In this document: positions 1 to 13,616 of the stretch, piece by piece
Numbering within the stretch: position 1 is the first letter of the stretch
How the letters are laid out: each line of letters begins with the position of its first letter
DNA from: Microcebus murinus
Taxonomy: Eukaryota > Chordata > Mammalia > Primates > Cheirogaleidae
Direction of reading: 5' to 3'
NCBI RefSeq assembly: GCF_040939455.1
Contig: NC_134109.1
Location: forward strand, 33,869,501-33,933,500
Length of the DNA: 64,000 nt
Position numbers and translations under genes: made by a program
The notes under the pieces: model-generated
Seen by the model: the letters and a program-made list of their open reading frames with translations, nothing else
The model's database searches: none
What the model was told of the DNA's origin: nothing

Positions 1-2094
1 ACCATCTCAGATAGAGAAAAATGTAGTCTAAAGAAGTATTATGGCATTTTAAAAGTTATGTAGTAAGGTTCCCAAAACTCAAATCTATCCTAGGAAAACC
101 TACCTTTAGCAAATTCTTTTTTGGGACTTAACGAAAATTTAGTGAATTTTTAAACAACTCCTTTATGACTATTTTGTGAACACAGGATCCAAGAGTGGTG
201 AATTCCCTGCAGACTTTTTTGACCCTTCCACTAAATAGCCTTAGTTTTCAAAGCCAAAGACATATCCTTTAGTAATATTTCAGAATAACATATCATGAAT
301 ATACAAATTAGGATTTTTTAAAAAGTGGACAGTATTCTAATTTGTAAAATACTTAAGTGAGGCCTCATAATTCTTGTAATATTCTCTATATGCTTAATAT
401 GGATATATCTACTCTGTAGTACAGATGCTTAATAAATACATCTTGACTTATTGTAATCTACTGGTAGTATCAGCAAAACTGAAAGCATAAATAACCAAGT
501 AAAAATAACACAATAATATCAATTTTTACATTTACTCAGGATATCAAAAACACTAGATTTTAAAGCTGAGAGCATGACTTCTATACACATGTGGCTCTCT
601 GACTGAACTTTCATGTAAAAAGTAAAATACACACAGAATAACACAATGTAATTTCTTTAAAATTGTGCCATTAATATTTTAACAGGACTAAAAATCCTGT
701 TTGCTACATTCATAATGAATTAGTATTGTTATGAATCCCTTCCATTCTCTGAAATTTCACCAGAAAAATCCCTTCTGAGGAACATTAAGGTCTTTATTCC
801 AACTTTAGAGATGGGTAAATTGGGCAAAGGGAAATACAATGACAGCTCACCATATCTGATTAAGTCAAACACAGACCTGGCAATAGAAATCATCACCTCT
901 TTTAACTCACAGTCATGTATTTATTTTACTCTTCTCAGCTTACTCAAAGACCTGTATCTTATTTACAAGATACTAAGGACACAGAAGGTATTTAATTAAA
1001 TAGCACTTAATAAATCAATAAGGAATTATTCAGAAAAGTCAGCATTCACTAGGAAGAGACAGCAAGAAGTACTCTAGGAATAATAATATCACACTATAGA
1101 AAGCTTATTGAAATTTAACTATATAGGCATAAATCCTCAATATAAAAATATAATTCATACATTCATTCAATAAGTATTGATTGATGATACTGTGGGGAAG
1201 TCTTTGTCCCAAATTTCCAAAAGTTCCCTCTCTCTTTACCTTCCACCATAAGTATTCTAAGGAAGATTGAGCTGTCAGAGGAAGAGACCAGGATGTAGAT
1301 CCTGTTGCCATTCAGGAATTGTCAGGTAAAATGACTTGAGGTAGGCTGGATTAGAAGTTTAAATGTATTTTCCCAAGAAATAATGTTACAAATGATAGAT
1401 AGATTCCTAAATTAACCGGTATATGTTCATTTAACCCTCAATTCAGTTAAACTACGGTGCAATTTCAGCTAATTAAGGGTTATATAAACTTTTAAACACT
1501 AGCCTAGAAAACTGGTAACGATTTATAAAGTTGTTTTCATGGTAAACTGCTTTGCCCCATTTAAAAGTTGGTGATTACTTATAGTGTATGACAAATAATG
1601 GAATTCAAGGATAATATAACAATGATAATAACAAACCACTATTCCGATTAGCCATTGTCTTCTGGGTGTGTATATGTGCATAAATAATCCAGACAGAAAA
1701 CAGGAAAGTAGTTTTGAATGAAAAGACAACAGAAAAACTGGAGAAGATAATCAACTGGCAGAATGAAAAGAAAGATATATTTTATAAATAGATGTCCATA
1801 TATTTCATATATTTTACAATGATTATCAAAAAGAAGCAAGGCAAGAATGGTACAAGTGCTGATGTTAGGTCAATTTGATAGTGGAACTAATAACACTTGA
1901 TGTTTCAGTCAGTTTATGGGCAATTACTATATATAGAACATATTTTACTGCATGAGAAATGTAGTAGATAATGTATCTGAAAGAGTTAGTTCAAACTAAA
2001 AATAACTTTACTTTTATAAAGTTTATTATAAAAGGTTATTATAAAAATAACTTTTGAACATTTAATATAACAATAAATATTGATAATAAAATAG

Positions 2095-2310
2095 CACTGC
2101 ACCAAGTAGTACTAAGCTGTTGAATCCTTAAGGTACGTAAAAAGGTGGTATCATTCCCATTTTACAGGAATATGAGGTGCAGAGAAGTTAGCTTGCTTAA
2201 GGTTACAAAGTTAATAAGGGGACAGTGGGGTTTCAAATCTAGGGCTGGGATTCAAATCTAGCCTCGGGGATTCAAATCTAGCCCCAAACTCAAATTTTTA
2301 AACACTATGC
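2095..2310 (-). repeat. MIR remnant with a 20-bp internal triplication
   Basis: Read on the minus strand this matches the MIR SINE: the complement of 'cccattttacaggaatatga' is the MIR 'cctcatctgtaaaatgggg' region. At 2229-2289 a 20-base unit 'ttcaaatctagccycgggga' (approximate) occurs three times in a row, expanding the MIR 'gattcaaacc' segment. Confidence 0.6.
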
Positions 2311-3830
2311 TGAACTGATCTTCAGTAAGTCTATCTACTTCAACACTGTGAGAAAAGCAATAAAATATTAATAACTGTTAAAGCACAAATGACTTTAGAA
2401 TATGGTGAGATTCTAATTAAACTTCTTGATGTTTTCAGAAAAATAAAGAGGTTACTCTTTAAAACTCTCAAATAAAAGTAAGTCTTACCCTCTCAAGTCC
2501 TAAATTCACATGGTAAGCACAGGCTATTTAGAGACTTTAGGTATCCAAAGAAAATGGCAATATAGAGAATTTCCACAGATGAAATTTCAAGTGTGGCTTT
2601 AAATAACAAATGGATTCAAGTACTGAGCTATTTTAAAACAGGAATTACTACATCTTTCTCAATTCTGAGAGAGGATTAATTGTTGACACACTTACATTCA
2701 TTATATGTAATGAATAAATTTCTCTTTTTTGAATCTAGAATGGCACCATTTTATACATATCACTTCCTATGTTCTATAGTTTAATAGATGAAGATCGCTA
2801 ACTGAAAAAGAAATGCTTTGAAAGGGAACAAAAGATGACCAGAAAAAACTGACAATTCTACTTGCTGAAATTCAGGCTATACATTTCATGTACCTAAATG
2901 TATGCTGTTTGTATGAACAAGCAAAATACAATTTACCTTGTTGCTAGTTAAGAAGATAATTATCTGAATCTTCAAAAATTACACAGGGATTGGTGTTAAT
3001 CCAATCTGTCTATAAATCTATAGGCATAAACCACAGCAAGATATGATCATGATCTACTTAGCATTTATTAAACCTCCATAATTTATGGAAAGCTGTGTTA
3101 AGCATGCATTGGGATTACCTCCCAGATAGAAGACATAATGGGTTAAATATGAAAGAAAAAGAGAAATGGAGACAAAATGCTGGCCTGTGGTGCAGCAGGG
3201 CACATAAAGGGAAAGAATGATGGTATCAGCCCAATAAGGCATAAAAATATCTTTGGTGTGAATTTCTCTTACTACTGGATAAAGGGGAATGAAAAAAGCT
3301 ACTGGAAATTTATATGTCGATCCTTTTCACTAAAGTTGTCTGCCAATACTCCCTTGTGTCTTGGTAATAGATGAAAAAGTTTTAATCAGTGGCCTATGTA
3401 CAATTTACTTATCAGTTAAGAACACTAGATTTGGACTTCAATTTTGTTGAAAGCTAACAGGAATATTTTCTTACCTTGCTTGACAATGAACTTCAGCTTA
3501 CTATATATTTTTGCTTGTGTACCAATTCTAATGTACATATGAATTCCTATCTGAATTTATGAAAACATGATTTTTCATAGACTTAGGGTTCAACCCTAGT
3601 TGAACACACATGCTTACAGTGTTGCTAGATGGGGGAAAGGAGTAAAACTCAAAAGAAGCTAAGTCACTATCTTTACCCAACTAAGTTTAATAATCTAATA
3701 AAAGAGTGTACACTAGCATAAATAATCATTCATGCAATCATTTGTTCCACCCACACTTATTGGATACCTACTGTTTGTCCCAAACTGATCTAGCCTGTAT
3801 ATTATAGATTAAAAAGAAGACGATGACGAA

Positions 3831-3892
3831 GCAGCAGCAGCAGCAGCAGAAGCAGTAGCAGCAGCAGCCGCCGCCGCCGCTGCCGCCGCCCC
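3831..3892 (+). repeat. Compound (GCA)n-(CCG)n trinucleotide tract
   Basis: An imperfect GCA run (3831-3868, interrupted by 'gaa' and 'gta') passes straight into CCG repeats (to about 3892). It is preceded by 'gaagacgatgacgaa'. On the gephyrin transcript strand it reads CGG repeats and then CTG repeats. Confidence 0.95.
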
Positions 3893-4425
3893 TGGTCTCC
3901 AGAAGCTCAGAACACAATAGAGGAAGACAGTCAAGTAAACACAGTAAACATACAATACATCATAAGTACTATGACAGAAGTAGGAAAAACTGCTATAGCA
4001 ATATGTAAGAGATACTCTTAACTCAGACTAGGGTAGAGGCTAGGCAGAGATTACCAAGAAAGGCTTCCTGGAACTGGGATATATGAACAGAGTTTTAAGG
4101 GACAATTATAATTTAGTCAGATGAAGAAAAGGTGGAATAGCCAGAGAAAAAGGCAAGTGCAATTCACAGATGTTAGATCATCATCTGGGAAATTTTAGCC
4201 TATGAAGAAAGAGGTAAGAGAAGCAGTTTACAAAGTAGGTAGAGGCCAATTCCTAGGAGTCATGGAGAGCCACTGAAATATTTTAAGTAGGGGAATGGCA
4301 TGGTTACCTTAACATTTTAACAAGTTGACTCTGGTGAGCAGTGTTAAGATGGATTAGTTACATTTATGGAATAATTCTGTTGAGTGTAAGATTATCCCAA
4401 TATACTAGAGAGCATCACTATGTAA

Positions 4426-4612
4426 CAGAACTTTCTATGATGATGGAAATGTTCTATATCTGTACCTTCAAATCTAATAGCCACTAGCCACAGGTGTCTA
4501 ATGAAATATGGCTATGGTGACTGAAAAAGTAATTTTTAAATTTTATTTAATTTTAATGAATTTAATTTTAAAACCTATATGTGGGTACTGGCTATTATAT
4601 TAGACAGTGAAG
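4426..4612. mobile_element. Charlie-group hAT non-autonomous fragment
   Basis: Starts 'cagaactttctatgatgatg' and carries the 'agccactagccac' and 'ttttatttaattttaa' segments typical of eutherian MER3/MER5-group hAT MITEs. The exact subfamily is not certain. Confidence 0.5.
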
Positions 4613-7600
4613 ATACATAGTGAGAAACAAAATGAAGAAAATCTGGGAGCGAATTAAGGTGATCACCAACATGTAAGGAACAGCAGAGAAACAGCCAGAC
4701 AGGAAGGAGAAAAAGCAATATAAGTAATACCATCTATAAGAACAATTGAAATTCCCTTCAGAGGATGATTAGGGTGAATGGGAGTTGGTAGAGGAGGCTT
4801 TCTGGAGAAAGACAAGCTATGAAATGGAGGAGGGCATTTAGGCAGAGAGAATAACACAAATAATGGCCAAGAAGAAAGACTATAGTGTGACAAGACAGTT
4901 TACCTTGACTAGAGTCATATACATGATAGGGAGTAAGTAGCCAATTATCCTGGTTTGTCTAGGACTTAAGGGATTCCTGGGACGTAGGACTTTCAGTTTT
5001 AAAATTGGATAGTTCCAGGATGTGGGGCTTTCAGTGTCAAATTCCAGAAAGTCCCGAGCAAACTGGGAGGAGTCAGTCTCTAGAAAATAATATTTGAAAA
5101 ATAATAGCTGGCCAAAATATGAAGGACTTTGAAAGAAAGGCATTTATTCTTAATACAACAAGTAACAGCTAAGTTATCATAACTTTTTTGATTAGAGAAT
5201 TGGGAGGAATAAAAGTAGTGCTTAGAAAGATTAGTCTGGCACAATGGAAAGGAGGACTACAGGAGGGGAACCCAATTATTTAGCTCCTGTAGCAATCCAA
5301 GTCTAAGGTGATTAGGGCTTAAACATCCATGTTAGAGAAGAAAAAGGAATTTATTTATTTAATGCTTCCTATGTTCCAGGAACTATCCTAGATTTTACAT
5401 AAATTACCTACCACATTTCCCTGAAACCCAGATGTGGAAATTTTATAAACTTTAGAAAAGTTTATTTGTTCACATACTTACCATTTCCCAAATATTTTTT
5501 GAGTATCTTCTATATGACATGCCAAGTTCATTACTTGTATTGCCAAAGCCAGGATTTGAAAGTAGATCTGGCTACAAATTTCATGCATGTATTAGAAGTA
5601 AAGATTAGAAGGAGATAATTCAAAGAAAGAAATAAAAATGACAAAATTTAATGATACATTGGATGTCAAAGGTGAAAAACAAGAAAGAGTAAAAGATAAC
5701 TAGAAGATTTCTATGTTGGGAAACTTTGAGAACATGACCTTTGATAGAGAGAAGGTATTTAGAAAGCCGAGTTGGACATACTGAGTTTGAGATCACAGAA
5801 AGACTTCAAACAGCACCAAGTATAAATGTAGGTGAGCTATGACATTTTAGTGCATACTATAATGTGCTATCATTTATTTAGGCCCTAAATAGCCATGCTG
5901 CTAATTAATCTATTTTGTTTGTATATTCTCTATGGCATAGGAAAGAAAATTTATAACATCATGACAATAAGCCAATCTGTGTTTGTAAAAAGCTGGATTT
6001 CTACATAAGTAGTTTATAGACTTTCTTCAAACCTATTTCCAGAAAGGACAGGATGTTTGTATCTCCTTTTTCTCTCTCTCAAAGATACACCTAGCTCAAA
6101 AACTTCCTAAATTTGTTACCCTCATGTTAAACTTTAAATTTCTGTTGCCTTATTTTCACTGAAGACCTGTTTGTGTTTTAAATGATCACTGTATGAGGCA
6201 GTATAGAAAGATATGCAGAAATCCAATAATGTCAACTATAATAGCATGTTTAAAAAATATTTTTACTATGGAAACTTAAAAATATATGCCCAAGTACACA
6301 GAAGTACTTAATTATCTTGTTTCAATAATTACAAATCAATTATTTTTTAAGAATGCTTTAATCAGCGTTATCATATATCCTTGTCAAAGAAAAAGTCATG
6401 TGTTTTCCCATTATCTTCTTGGTCAAGTCACTAATTTGGAATGTTTGAAAGACATATGTACTCAATTTTCTTATTTTTGCCAAAACAATTTATATATTCA
6501 ATTCACTTCTAAAAATTCAAAAGTGAGATAAAATCAAGAAACTTTAATAGCAGTAGTTGTGGTGTCTTTTTCAAAAGATAACTATTTCCAACATTTCTTC
6601 ATACTATCTTTACTTTCCTAACTACTGTACACAAATGGCATGAAAATAATACACATTAGTGAAAGTGGAACATCATAGTCAATATATTAAAATAAATAAA
6701 TAATAAATCAATTATTAAGGATTTTATAAGTGAGCTTATATAAAGTAGAAAATCTTAGGTGATTACCCCACAGTGTAGAATCTTTATTTTATGGCTATAG
6801 TTTCTTCCAGTTAAAATAGTTTGTGGTTCTGTGGTTTTTAAAAAATGGCCCTACTTTTTTTCTTTTTAAATAGGAAATGCTATGATGTTTAAAGTCCAGT
6901 TGACACCTCCTTCTTCCTTTTTCTTCCCTTCTTTTCTTTGAATATGTAGTTCAACTATTTGCAATTCAACTGAAATTTTCACTTGCAAAAGCTCTCAACC
7001 TTTAGCCAAGGTTTGTTTAGTCATAATAGATGTTCTAATAGTGTCTAAAGGGCATGTCTATTTTACATGTTATAACTTTAAAATACCACTTCCCTTTAGG
7101 TAGCTGAAAGTCCTTAAACATTAAAAAAATATAATTAAGTTTCAGTCATTTTCTACTCCACAGGAAAGAGAATTTGGCTTCAAAATTTCAAATGATCTCA
7201 ATCAACCTTACTACTGGGAAACCTAAGACATTAAAGATAAGGGTTTAATTTGAACCAATAAAAGCATGACAACTTGAATGTTTATTAATTTTGGGGGCAT
7301 TTAGATACTGTTACAAATCATAATAGATTTATATCTAGTATATATTCCAGCTTCTCAAATAAGTCAGAACACTATTTCTATCAGGAGATAGCACTGATTC
7401 TTTGGTTTGAACTAAGGGAATTCTGAAGCAATCTTTTCAAAGGATTTTTAAGAATGAACACTGCTGGAACAAAGTTACAGATCAGTTAGAAATCTGGAAG
7501 ATGAATTCTTCCCTTTTATTACTTGGGTTGAGGGATGAAAAACAGGGTACAACCTGAGAAACTGATCTCATTACATTCATAATATTTTCTGTATTCCAAA

Positions 7601-7944
7601 TCTGAAGTGAATCCCAAAGGTCAAGAAATAACCAGCAGAATATATGATCATATTTAAATAAGGCATAGTAGGTACTCGATAAATATTTATTAAATGACTA
7701 AATAAGAGAAAAATAATAATAAATTATACAAATGAGTATCTTTCTAATGTTTCCTTGAATTAAAGTTTTACATCTTACAGATATATCTCCTCACAATATA
7801 TAACCCAAAACTATATAATCAACCTGAAAAGGTAAATATATATTGTGAAAATATAAGACTATTACATGCCGGTCACAGAGCTGATGACTTTTAACAACTC
7901 CTGAACAAAAGAAAGAGTAGTACTGAAAAAAGAAAAGAACTTTT

Positions 7945-8398
7945 ATGTGAGGAATTTTATTCTGAGTTCTTTTAAGTTATCAGGCCCACTGAGACATAAA
8001 AATGACATAGAAATTATATCTTACTTCCCCCTTGAGCTATGTGTTCATCTCTTGAAATTGCTGGCAATTCCCACAAGTAGCTATAAATTAACCTAATAAT
8101 GACACGGGGATGCTATAACCCACACCAGATAGCTTAACAAGTATAGCCAATAACTAATCAATGTTATTTCTGTAAACCAATAAGAATTCCCGAAAGACAA
8201 CTTTGTATCAGGGCACTCACTTTAACACCTTTTAAAATTTTTTTTGCCTTTAAAAACCTCCTTATAATAAAGGCCAAAGGAAGTTCATATCCAAGGTTAC
8301 TTGGGTCTGAGTTTTCCAGGCAGCTGTCTTCACTGTGGCTCAAGTAAACTCTTTAAATTTTCTTTTGTGCTTCAGCCTCTTCTTTTTAGGTTTACAGT
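7945..8398 (+). mobile_element. LTR of an endogenous retrovirus (ERV1-like), apparently solo
   Basis: The segment has LTR layout: 'ctttaaaaacctcctta' as TATA region, 'ataataaag' as polyadenylation-type signal, 'ggtctgagttttccaggcag', and an end in 'tttaggtttaca'. No retroviral genes are adjacent, so it is probably a solo LTR. Ends are approximate and the family name is not assigned. Confidence 0.5.
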
Positions 8399-8419
8399 AT
8401 TCAAGAAAAAATAATTTTC

Positions 8420-8600
8420 TGCCACTTACTTGCCAGCTTTATGATTTAGGCAAGATATCTAACCTCTTTGAGCTTCAGTTTACTCGTCTTTAAAATGAGG
8501 GTAACAATAATATATTTTCCAAACAGAGCTGTTCTGAAGATTGAGATAAGATAAATAAGATATCAAACACAGAAATTGTCACATAGTAAGAGAATTGTAT
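8420..8600 (+). repeat. MIR remnant
   Basis: Matches the MIR core in order: 'ctgccacttacttgccagc', 'taacctctttgagcttcag', 'ctttaaaatgagggtaa' and a 'cacatagtaag' tail. Confidence 0.65.
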
Positions 8601-10120
8601 TGTTTACAAAGGTGCTATCAACTGTGTGGATTAACATTTCCTAAGCAGTATCAATCAGCTGAGGTTATCAATTATCTTGTTATTGTATAACTCATGGATA
8701 GGTTCATTTTTGAGCAAGGCTTATTTTTTTCATCTTATGAATGCCACAGAAGATAGTGAGGTGTAATTGGTAAAGCCAATGTGCTATTTAGGGTTTGGAG
8801 ACTTTATTTCTTCAATATTGGGGTTAAGTGAAGATGATATAAATGTAAGGGAAAGAAGAGATTGAGCCATGGAACGTTTGGCTACCTCCATAGTGATGCT
8901 ATAAAATAAATACTGCACTTAACCAAGAGTCCTATCAAAAGGCTTCCAAATGAAAAATTGAAACAAGAGGATATTCCTTGAAATTTTAATTATCAGTGTT
9001 TATAGTCTAATTTTGTGAAGCAAATATTTACCAATTTAAGATTAAATAGAAAACAATTATGTAAGGTTGTTTCTGTGTAGAAGATTATCATGAATATTAT
9101 ATTCCTTAAGGAGTTCTTCATTTTATTGGTCTTTATAGCATCATAAATTAAACATAAACACCAACTATGGAGACCACAGAGATGTGGCATTGAGTGGAAC
9201 AGAGAAGCCCTACCACAAATGACAAAAAGAGAAACATACTTCATGACAAATAAAGAAAGCCCATGTGTCACAATGAAAGAAACAAACCCAGATGAAGCCA
9301 GAGTTCATTTAAGAGCTGAGTGCCATGGAGCAAATGCCATAGCATACATAAAATCTCCCCAAGAAGCCAGTTCCACATTCCAGCCTGAGAGCCCTCCTGC
9401 ACACATGCTGTCACAGAGAAAGTAATACCCTGATGGATGCTGTAGGCTGTGATTGGAGATGATGCCAATGGTAGACTTCTTATACATTTTCATGGGAAAT
9501 GGAGAATTGCCTGGATGAAGTGGCAGAAAGAAATGGGTTATATTTTTTTACACTAGGAGTCATAATCCTGGTGAAAATATTTATGGAAAATGTGGTGATG
9601 GGATGATCAACCTTCTCTTTCAAAAATCATTGCTGATATTATAAATAGTTCATATGCCTTTCATTTCTTTGCTTCTCCCTACTAATATGTTTCAAGAAGA
9701 AATTAACTCTACAAAATAAGTTCTATGAGAAAAGAATCTGACAGTTATAACTTGTAAAGTAAAAAAATTAAAGATAGCTATCACTCTATTGACTCAACAA
9801 ATTCAACTTTGTGAGGCTATTCCTTTCAAAGCTTTTGCTTAAAATTTGAAGTCTAAAGGTGATATTCTGCCTGTGGATCTGCATATACTACCTGGTATTT
9901 TAGATAGTACCATTTATATATTTCTTTTTTGGCATGATATTCTGGGATAGTATTTCTGCAATCAGAATTAAGATGACAATACTTGTCTGCATATAACAGC
10001 TATAGTGGCCTGTACAAAGTAAATATGTGTAGAAGTATGTTATGTCGTAAAGTAAAAAAACAAAGGCATTAAAATTCACAGACTATTAAAATCCTTTTAT
10101 TTACTAGTCATATTTTGAGG

Positions 10121-10132
10121 TGTGTGTGTGTA

Positions 10133-10188
<56 letters not shown>

Positions 10189-10192
10189 CATC
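10121..10192 (+). repeat. (TG)5 followed by (TATC)n microsatellite
   Basis: Five TG units pass into about 14 near-perfect TATC repeats, ending in 'catcccttcctc'. The purity suggests length variation between individuals. Confidence 0.97.
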
Positions 10193-10953
10193 CCTTCCTC
10201 TTAGCTACTCAACAGTGTCCCTGCTTTGAAAGTAGTCTTAACAGATAATCAGTCTGTTAATAATATTTCAATAAATCTGCTTTTTAAAAACAAGAACTAA
10301 ACCTCTCCATAATACAAAGAACATAGGTCAAATTGCATATAAAATATTTTGTTAAAGGAAAAGGATTCTTCAGATTATGATGATTTCTTCTAAATTATAA
10401 GAAACTTATGAAAAATTATTTAAGTAACCTAATACATTTTTTTGAAAAAGAATGAATCTTCTATTTTATATAAAAATAGGGGAATTACATTTGTTTTTCA
10501 TTTAATAATCACTTTTGGAAGCTATTCTATGTTTGTTAATAATGGGACAGGATTATCACTAATTTAATGCAAATCTTTAGCTATCAGAGACAGACATATA
10601 TAGGTGTACAAACTGGAATCTTATCTTTAGCCAATATGAGTTTAAGAATAAATTACCTGATTCAAAGGAATCTTTATGGAATTAGGTGGTGGTAACAATC
10701 AAGGTGTCTATTTGGGCTTTAGCCATTTCAATGTGATACAGTGACTGTCAAAAAAAAAAGTTAAATAACAGTGCATCATAAAAATATAGAAATTTTCCCC
10801 TAAAATAGGCAACTTTTCCCCGTTGGTACCCTCACCCCTTTCAGCCAAGTGCAAAGTGCAAGGCAAATTAAATCAAGGCAAAAGGAAAATAAAATAAGAA
10901 TGGTGAGGGCGAGCATGTTCTTGATCATGTAAGAAAACACGTGCAAAATATAC

Positions 10954-10995
10954 CTCAGATACACTATAGGTAGATGAGCACGAGGGAAGCCGAGC
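10954..10995 (-). CDS. GPHN: GPHN small linker cassette, 14 codons
   Basis: This 42-nt, phase-0 microexon-like cassette encodes ARLPSCSSTYSVSE. The acceptor is 'ctgcaaaaccag' and the donor 'GAG|gtatat'. It is the second part of the 33-residue insert of the 769-residue isoform, and would be joined either to the 19-codon cassette or directly to the linker exon. The serine-rich peptide adds one cysteine and several possible phosphorylation sites just before the constitutive VQSRCSSKEN exon, which is not in the window. The frame is open on both sides of the exon, from about 11127 to 10873, so retention of the downstream intron would add some 26 residues before a stop. Confidence 0.92.
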
Positions 10996-11914
10996 CTGGT
11001 TTTGCAGTGGGGGAAAAGAAAACACCGTTAAAGAGGAAAGGTAGCACAGTAAGGGTCTCAGAGGGTTTAGATAGCTCCAGCACCAACACACTGGCTGGAT
11101 AATAAAACAGCCTTTATAAGCAGACACTTGAGTTTGAAATTATCTCAAGCCTCAAGTTATGTGAAACAGAACCTTGTGATAAAAAAAATACCTTGCTAAA
11201 AAAAAAAAAAAAATCCATGACAGAGATGATTCCCTCTAATCAGAATCTGGTATGACCTTGCTGAGAAGATGTTCATTTAAGGGAGAAAGTTGAACACTGG
11301 ACAATTTCTTCTACAGTACCACATGGATCTTCACTGGCTTAACACTAGTAAACTATATGCGAAGTTGTTTATAGGATAACTCTACTATACATTTTTATAT
11401 TATTCTCTAAAGAAGGTACCAAAGCCAGCTCCAGTATTCTAATTTCCTGCCCTACTATTCCATTTTCAATATTACTGAACCTCTTTTTCTCTTTCTTTTC
11501 TCTCTCCACATATATTTGAAAATAGCAACACCATAAAAGATACAAAAGATATAAAAACTTAAACATAAAAGTGTTCTCCAGACTTATCTTCTATCAGACT
11601 GTTTAAGTGATTTTAACAGCTATTTTATCATTGGTTTTTTAAAAACAGTTATCTTATACTAAAAACCATGTTTAACTTTTATGACTTTGAATTGATCATT
11701 TTCTGGCCTGTTTTTACTTTCTAGGTTGTTACACTGCCATGTTCAATTCCGTGTCCTTTTCTTTTATTAGGTTGTCACAATCCATGTGAACTGAAATTGT
11801 TAAGTACACATTCTCTGGTTACATATGCTGAATGAAGTTCCAAAATACAAATAGGGTGGAGAAATGAAGGTATTGGAGAAGGTGACAGTGGAGGAATCAG
11901 AAACACAGTTATTA

Positions 11915-12000
11915 TCAGATTTGCTCTCCAACTGTATTTCTAGCACCTAGCACAGGTAAATGTGGTAGGTGCTCAATAAGTGTTCATTGAATGAATGAAT
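11915..12000 (+). repeat. L2 3'-end remnant
   Basis: Contains the L2 tail signature 'agcacctagcacaggtaaa' and 'ggtgctcaataagtgttcat', ending in 'tgaatgaatgaat'. Confidence 0.5.
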
Positions 12001-13242
12001 ATAAAAACTTTTCCTTCTATCCTTACAAAATTGAACTGATGAAATAATATTGAGAAGTTTTAAAGCTTACTATCACAAAGATTTGTACTAAAACGTATCA
12101 TTGTCACTTATAGCTTTGAGGTGCTTTCTAAAATAGTTCTAGACATATTAAGTAAACATTTTTCCAACATATGTGAATCTGAATTTCTTTTGCAAAATGT
12201 TAGTTCTAAGAAAATCTTGCTGTGCATGTTTGTTCTGTTTCTATAACTATACTACAAAACTGAAAAACTATTTTTCAAAACAGTTTGAGAGTCTTCACTT
12301 CCATTTTAAATTATGTCCTAAGCCACTGCAAGTGATTTTATAAGTATTTTTTTGATTTAAATCATAGGATAAGATAGATTTTTCTTATTTTTAGTAGCAC
12401 TGAAACCTCAGAATTGAATTAATTAAATTTTCACATGAAGGAAATTCTAATAAAGTGAAAAGGAGCAAAACTAGATTGTTTATCAAAAGAAATAATCCTA
12501 AAATTGATTTACTCTCATCTTCATCATTATTGCAGTATGGTCATATTTATGAGACATTATCTACCAAGATACTCAAGATGTTACATAATTATTATAAATG
12601 AAACAGAAAATAAATGCATATTATTAATATAAGTAAATATAAAAATGCCAAACAAGGAAGACTTAGGAGGCTCAAACAATGCTCTACATACAAGAAGCAA
12701 GAGACATTGAAATTTGCCTAAAGAAGGTAAGAGTTTATAAACAAACTGATGTTTATTCATCTAAGGGCTACTAAATGTTTACTCCATCCCAGAACAGTGG
12801 GGAAGCTGTTCTTCCCCACTCCAAGTTGGCTGATTCAATGCAGACACCATTTAGATTTTTAAAAGCTGTATATTAAGAAATGATATACTACTTGAATACC
12901 TCAGGGAGTATTTTCTAGTAGTACAACATTTCCTATAGAAGGTACACGATTTTAGGTGAGGTCAAACAAGAAATTTAGTAGAAATTAAAAGTCGATCATG
13001 GTCTTTAGGAGATATATCTTTATTAAGATGTAATGAAGTAATAAAAAGAAAAATGCAACATGCACAGCAAAAATACTCTAAAAACATAGGTTTTTAGAGT
13101 TTGAGAGAGCAAGAAGAGGATTTATCTTTATACTCTAAATCCCCATAAGTTTCCCCCAAATAGAAGAGGAATGTATAATCTATACGCTATCTGTATAAGA
13201 GTTCCATATTTGAAGGCTTAATGGTAATTTTATGGTGGATTT

Positions 13243-13245
<3 letters not shown>

Positions 13246-13329
<84 letters not shown>

Positions 13330-13351
13330 CGAGCGAGCGCGCGCGCGCGTG
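13246..13351 (+). repeat. Compound GT / GA / GC dinucleotide tract
   Basis: (TG)n at 13246-13281 changes into (GA)n at 13281-13325 and then into alternating GC ('gcgcgcgagcgagcgcgcgc') to about 13351. Short open frames of repeated VCVC and RERE residues here are products of the repeat, not genes. Confidence 0.97.
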
Positions 13352-13616
13352 AGGGAAGGAGAGTGAGGGAGGTGGTATATGAAGAAAGAGTAGCTAGAGA
13401 AAACAATGTTAAAAAAAAGCAAATAAAAATATAATGTTAGAATATCTCAGGGGATTGATTCTTCTAAAAATGTGCTTCCATGTAGAATAATCTGAAACCA
13501 TTCTCAGAAAAACGAGCAGCTTTTCTTCTCTCAAGCTCTAAAATGAAGGAAATTTCACAGACTCTATTATAACAAATTCTATGTCAATGTTACCTTGATA
13601 TGCTAACCAGTTATAG

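Larger units (their letters stand above)
1..10953. other. Intron sequence after the 14-codon cassette
   Basis: This is the downstream intron of gephyrin. I see no further gephyrin exon here; the next constitutive exon, which should begin VQSRCSSKEN, is absent from both strands. Recognisable contents are MIR remnants, a CAG/CCG tract, a Charlie fragment, an LTR and a TATC microsatellite, listed separately. Two stretches at about 4.24-4.40 and 5.10-5.34 kb resemble one old repeat whose family I cannot name. The stretch 9.1-9.5 kb is slightly richer in GC with short open frames on both strands, but shows no recognisable product. The rest is featureless AT-rich sequence. Confidence 0.8.

Noticed and set aside
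9100..9530. Overlapping short frames on both strands in a slightly GC-richer stretch
   Set aside because: No splice sites fit a gephyrin exon, no known product is seen, and the frames overlap antisense.
13180..13434. Open frames on both strands at the GT/GA tract
   Set aside because: The residues are only translated dinucleotide repeats.
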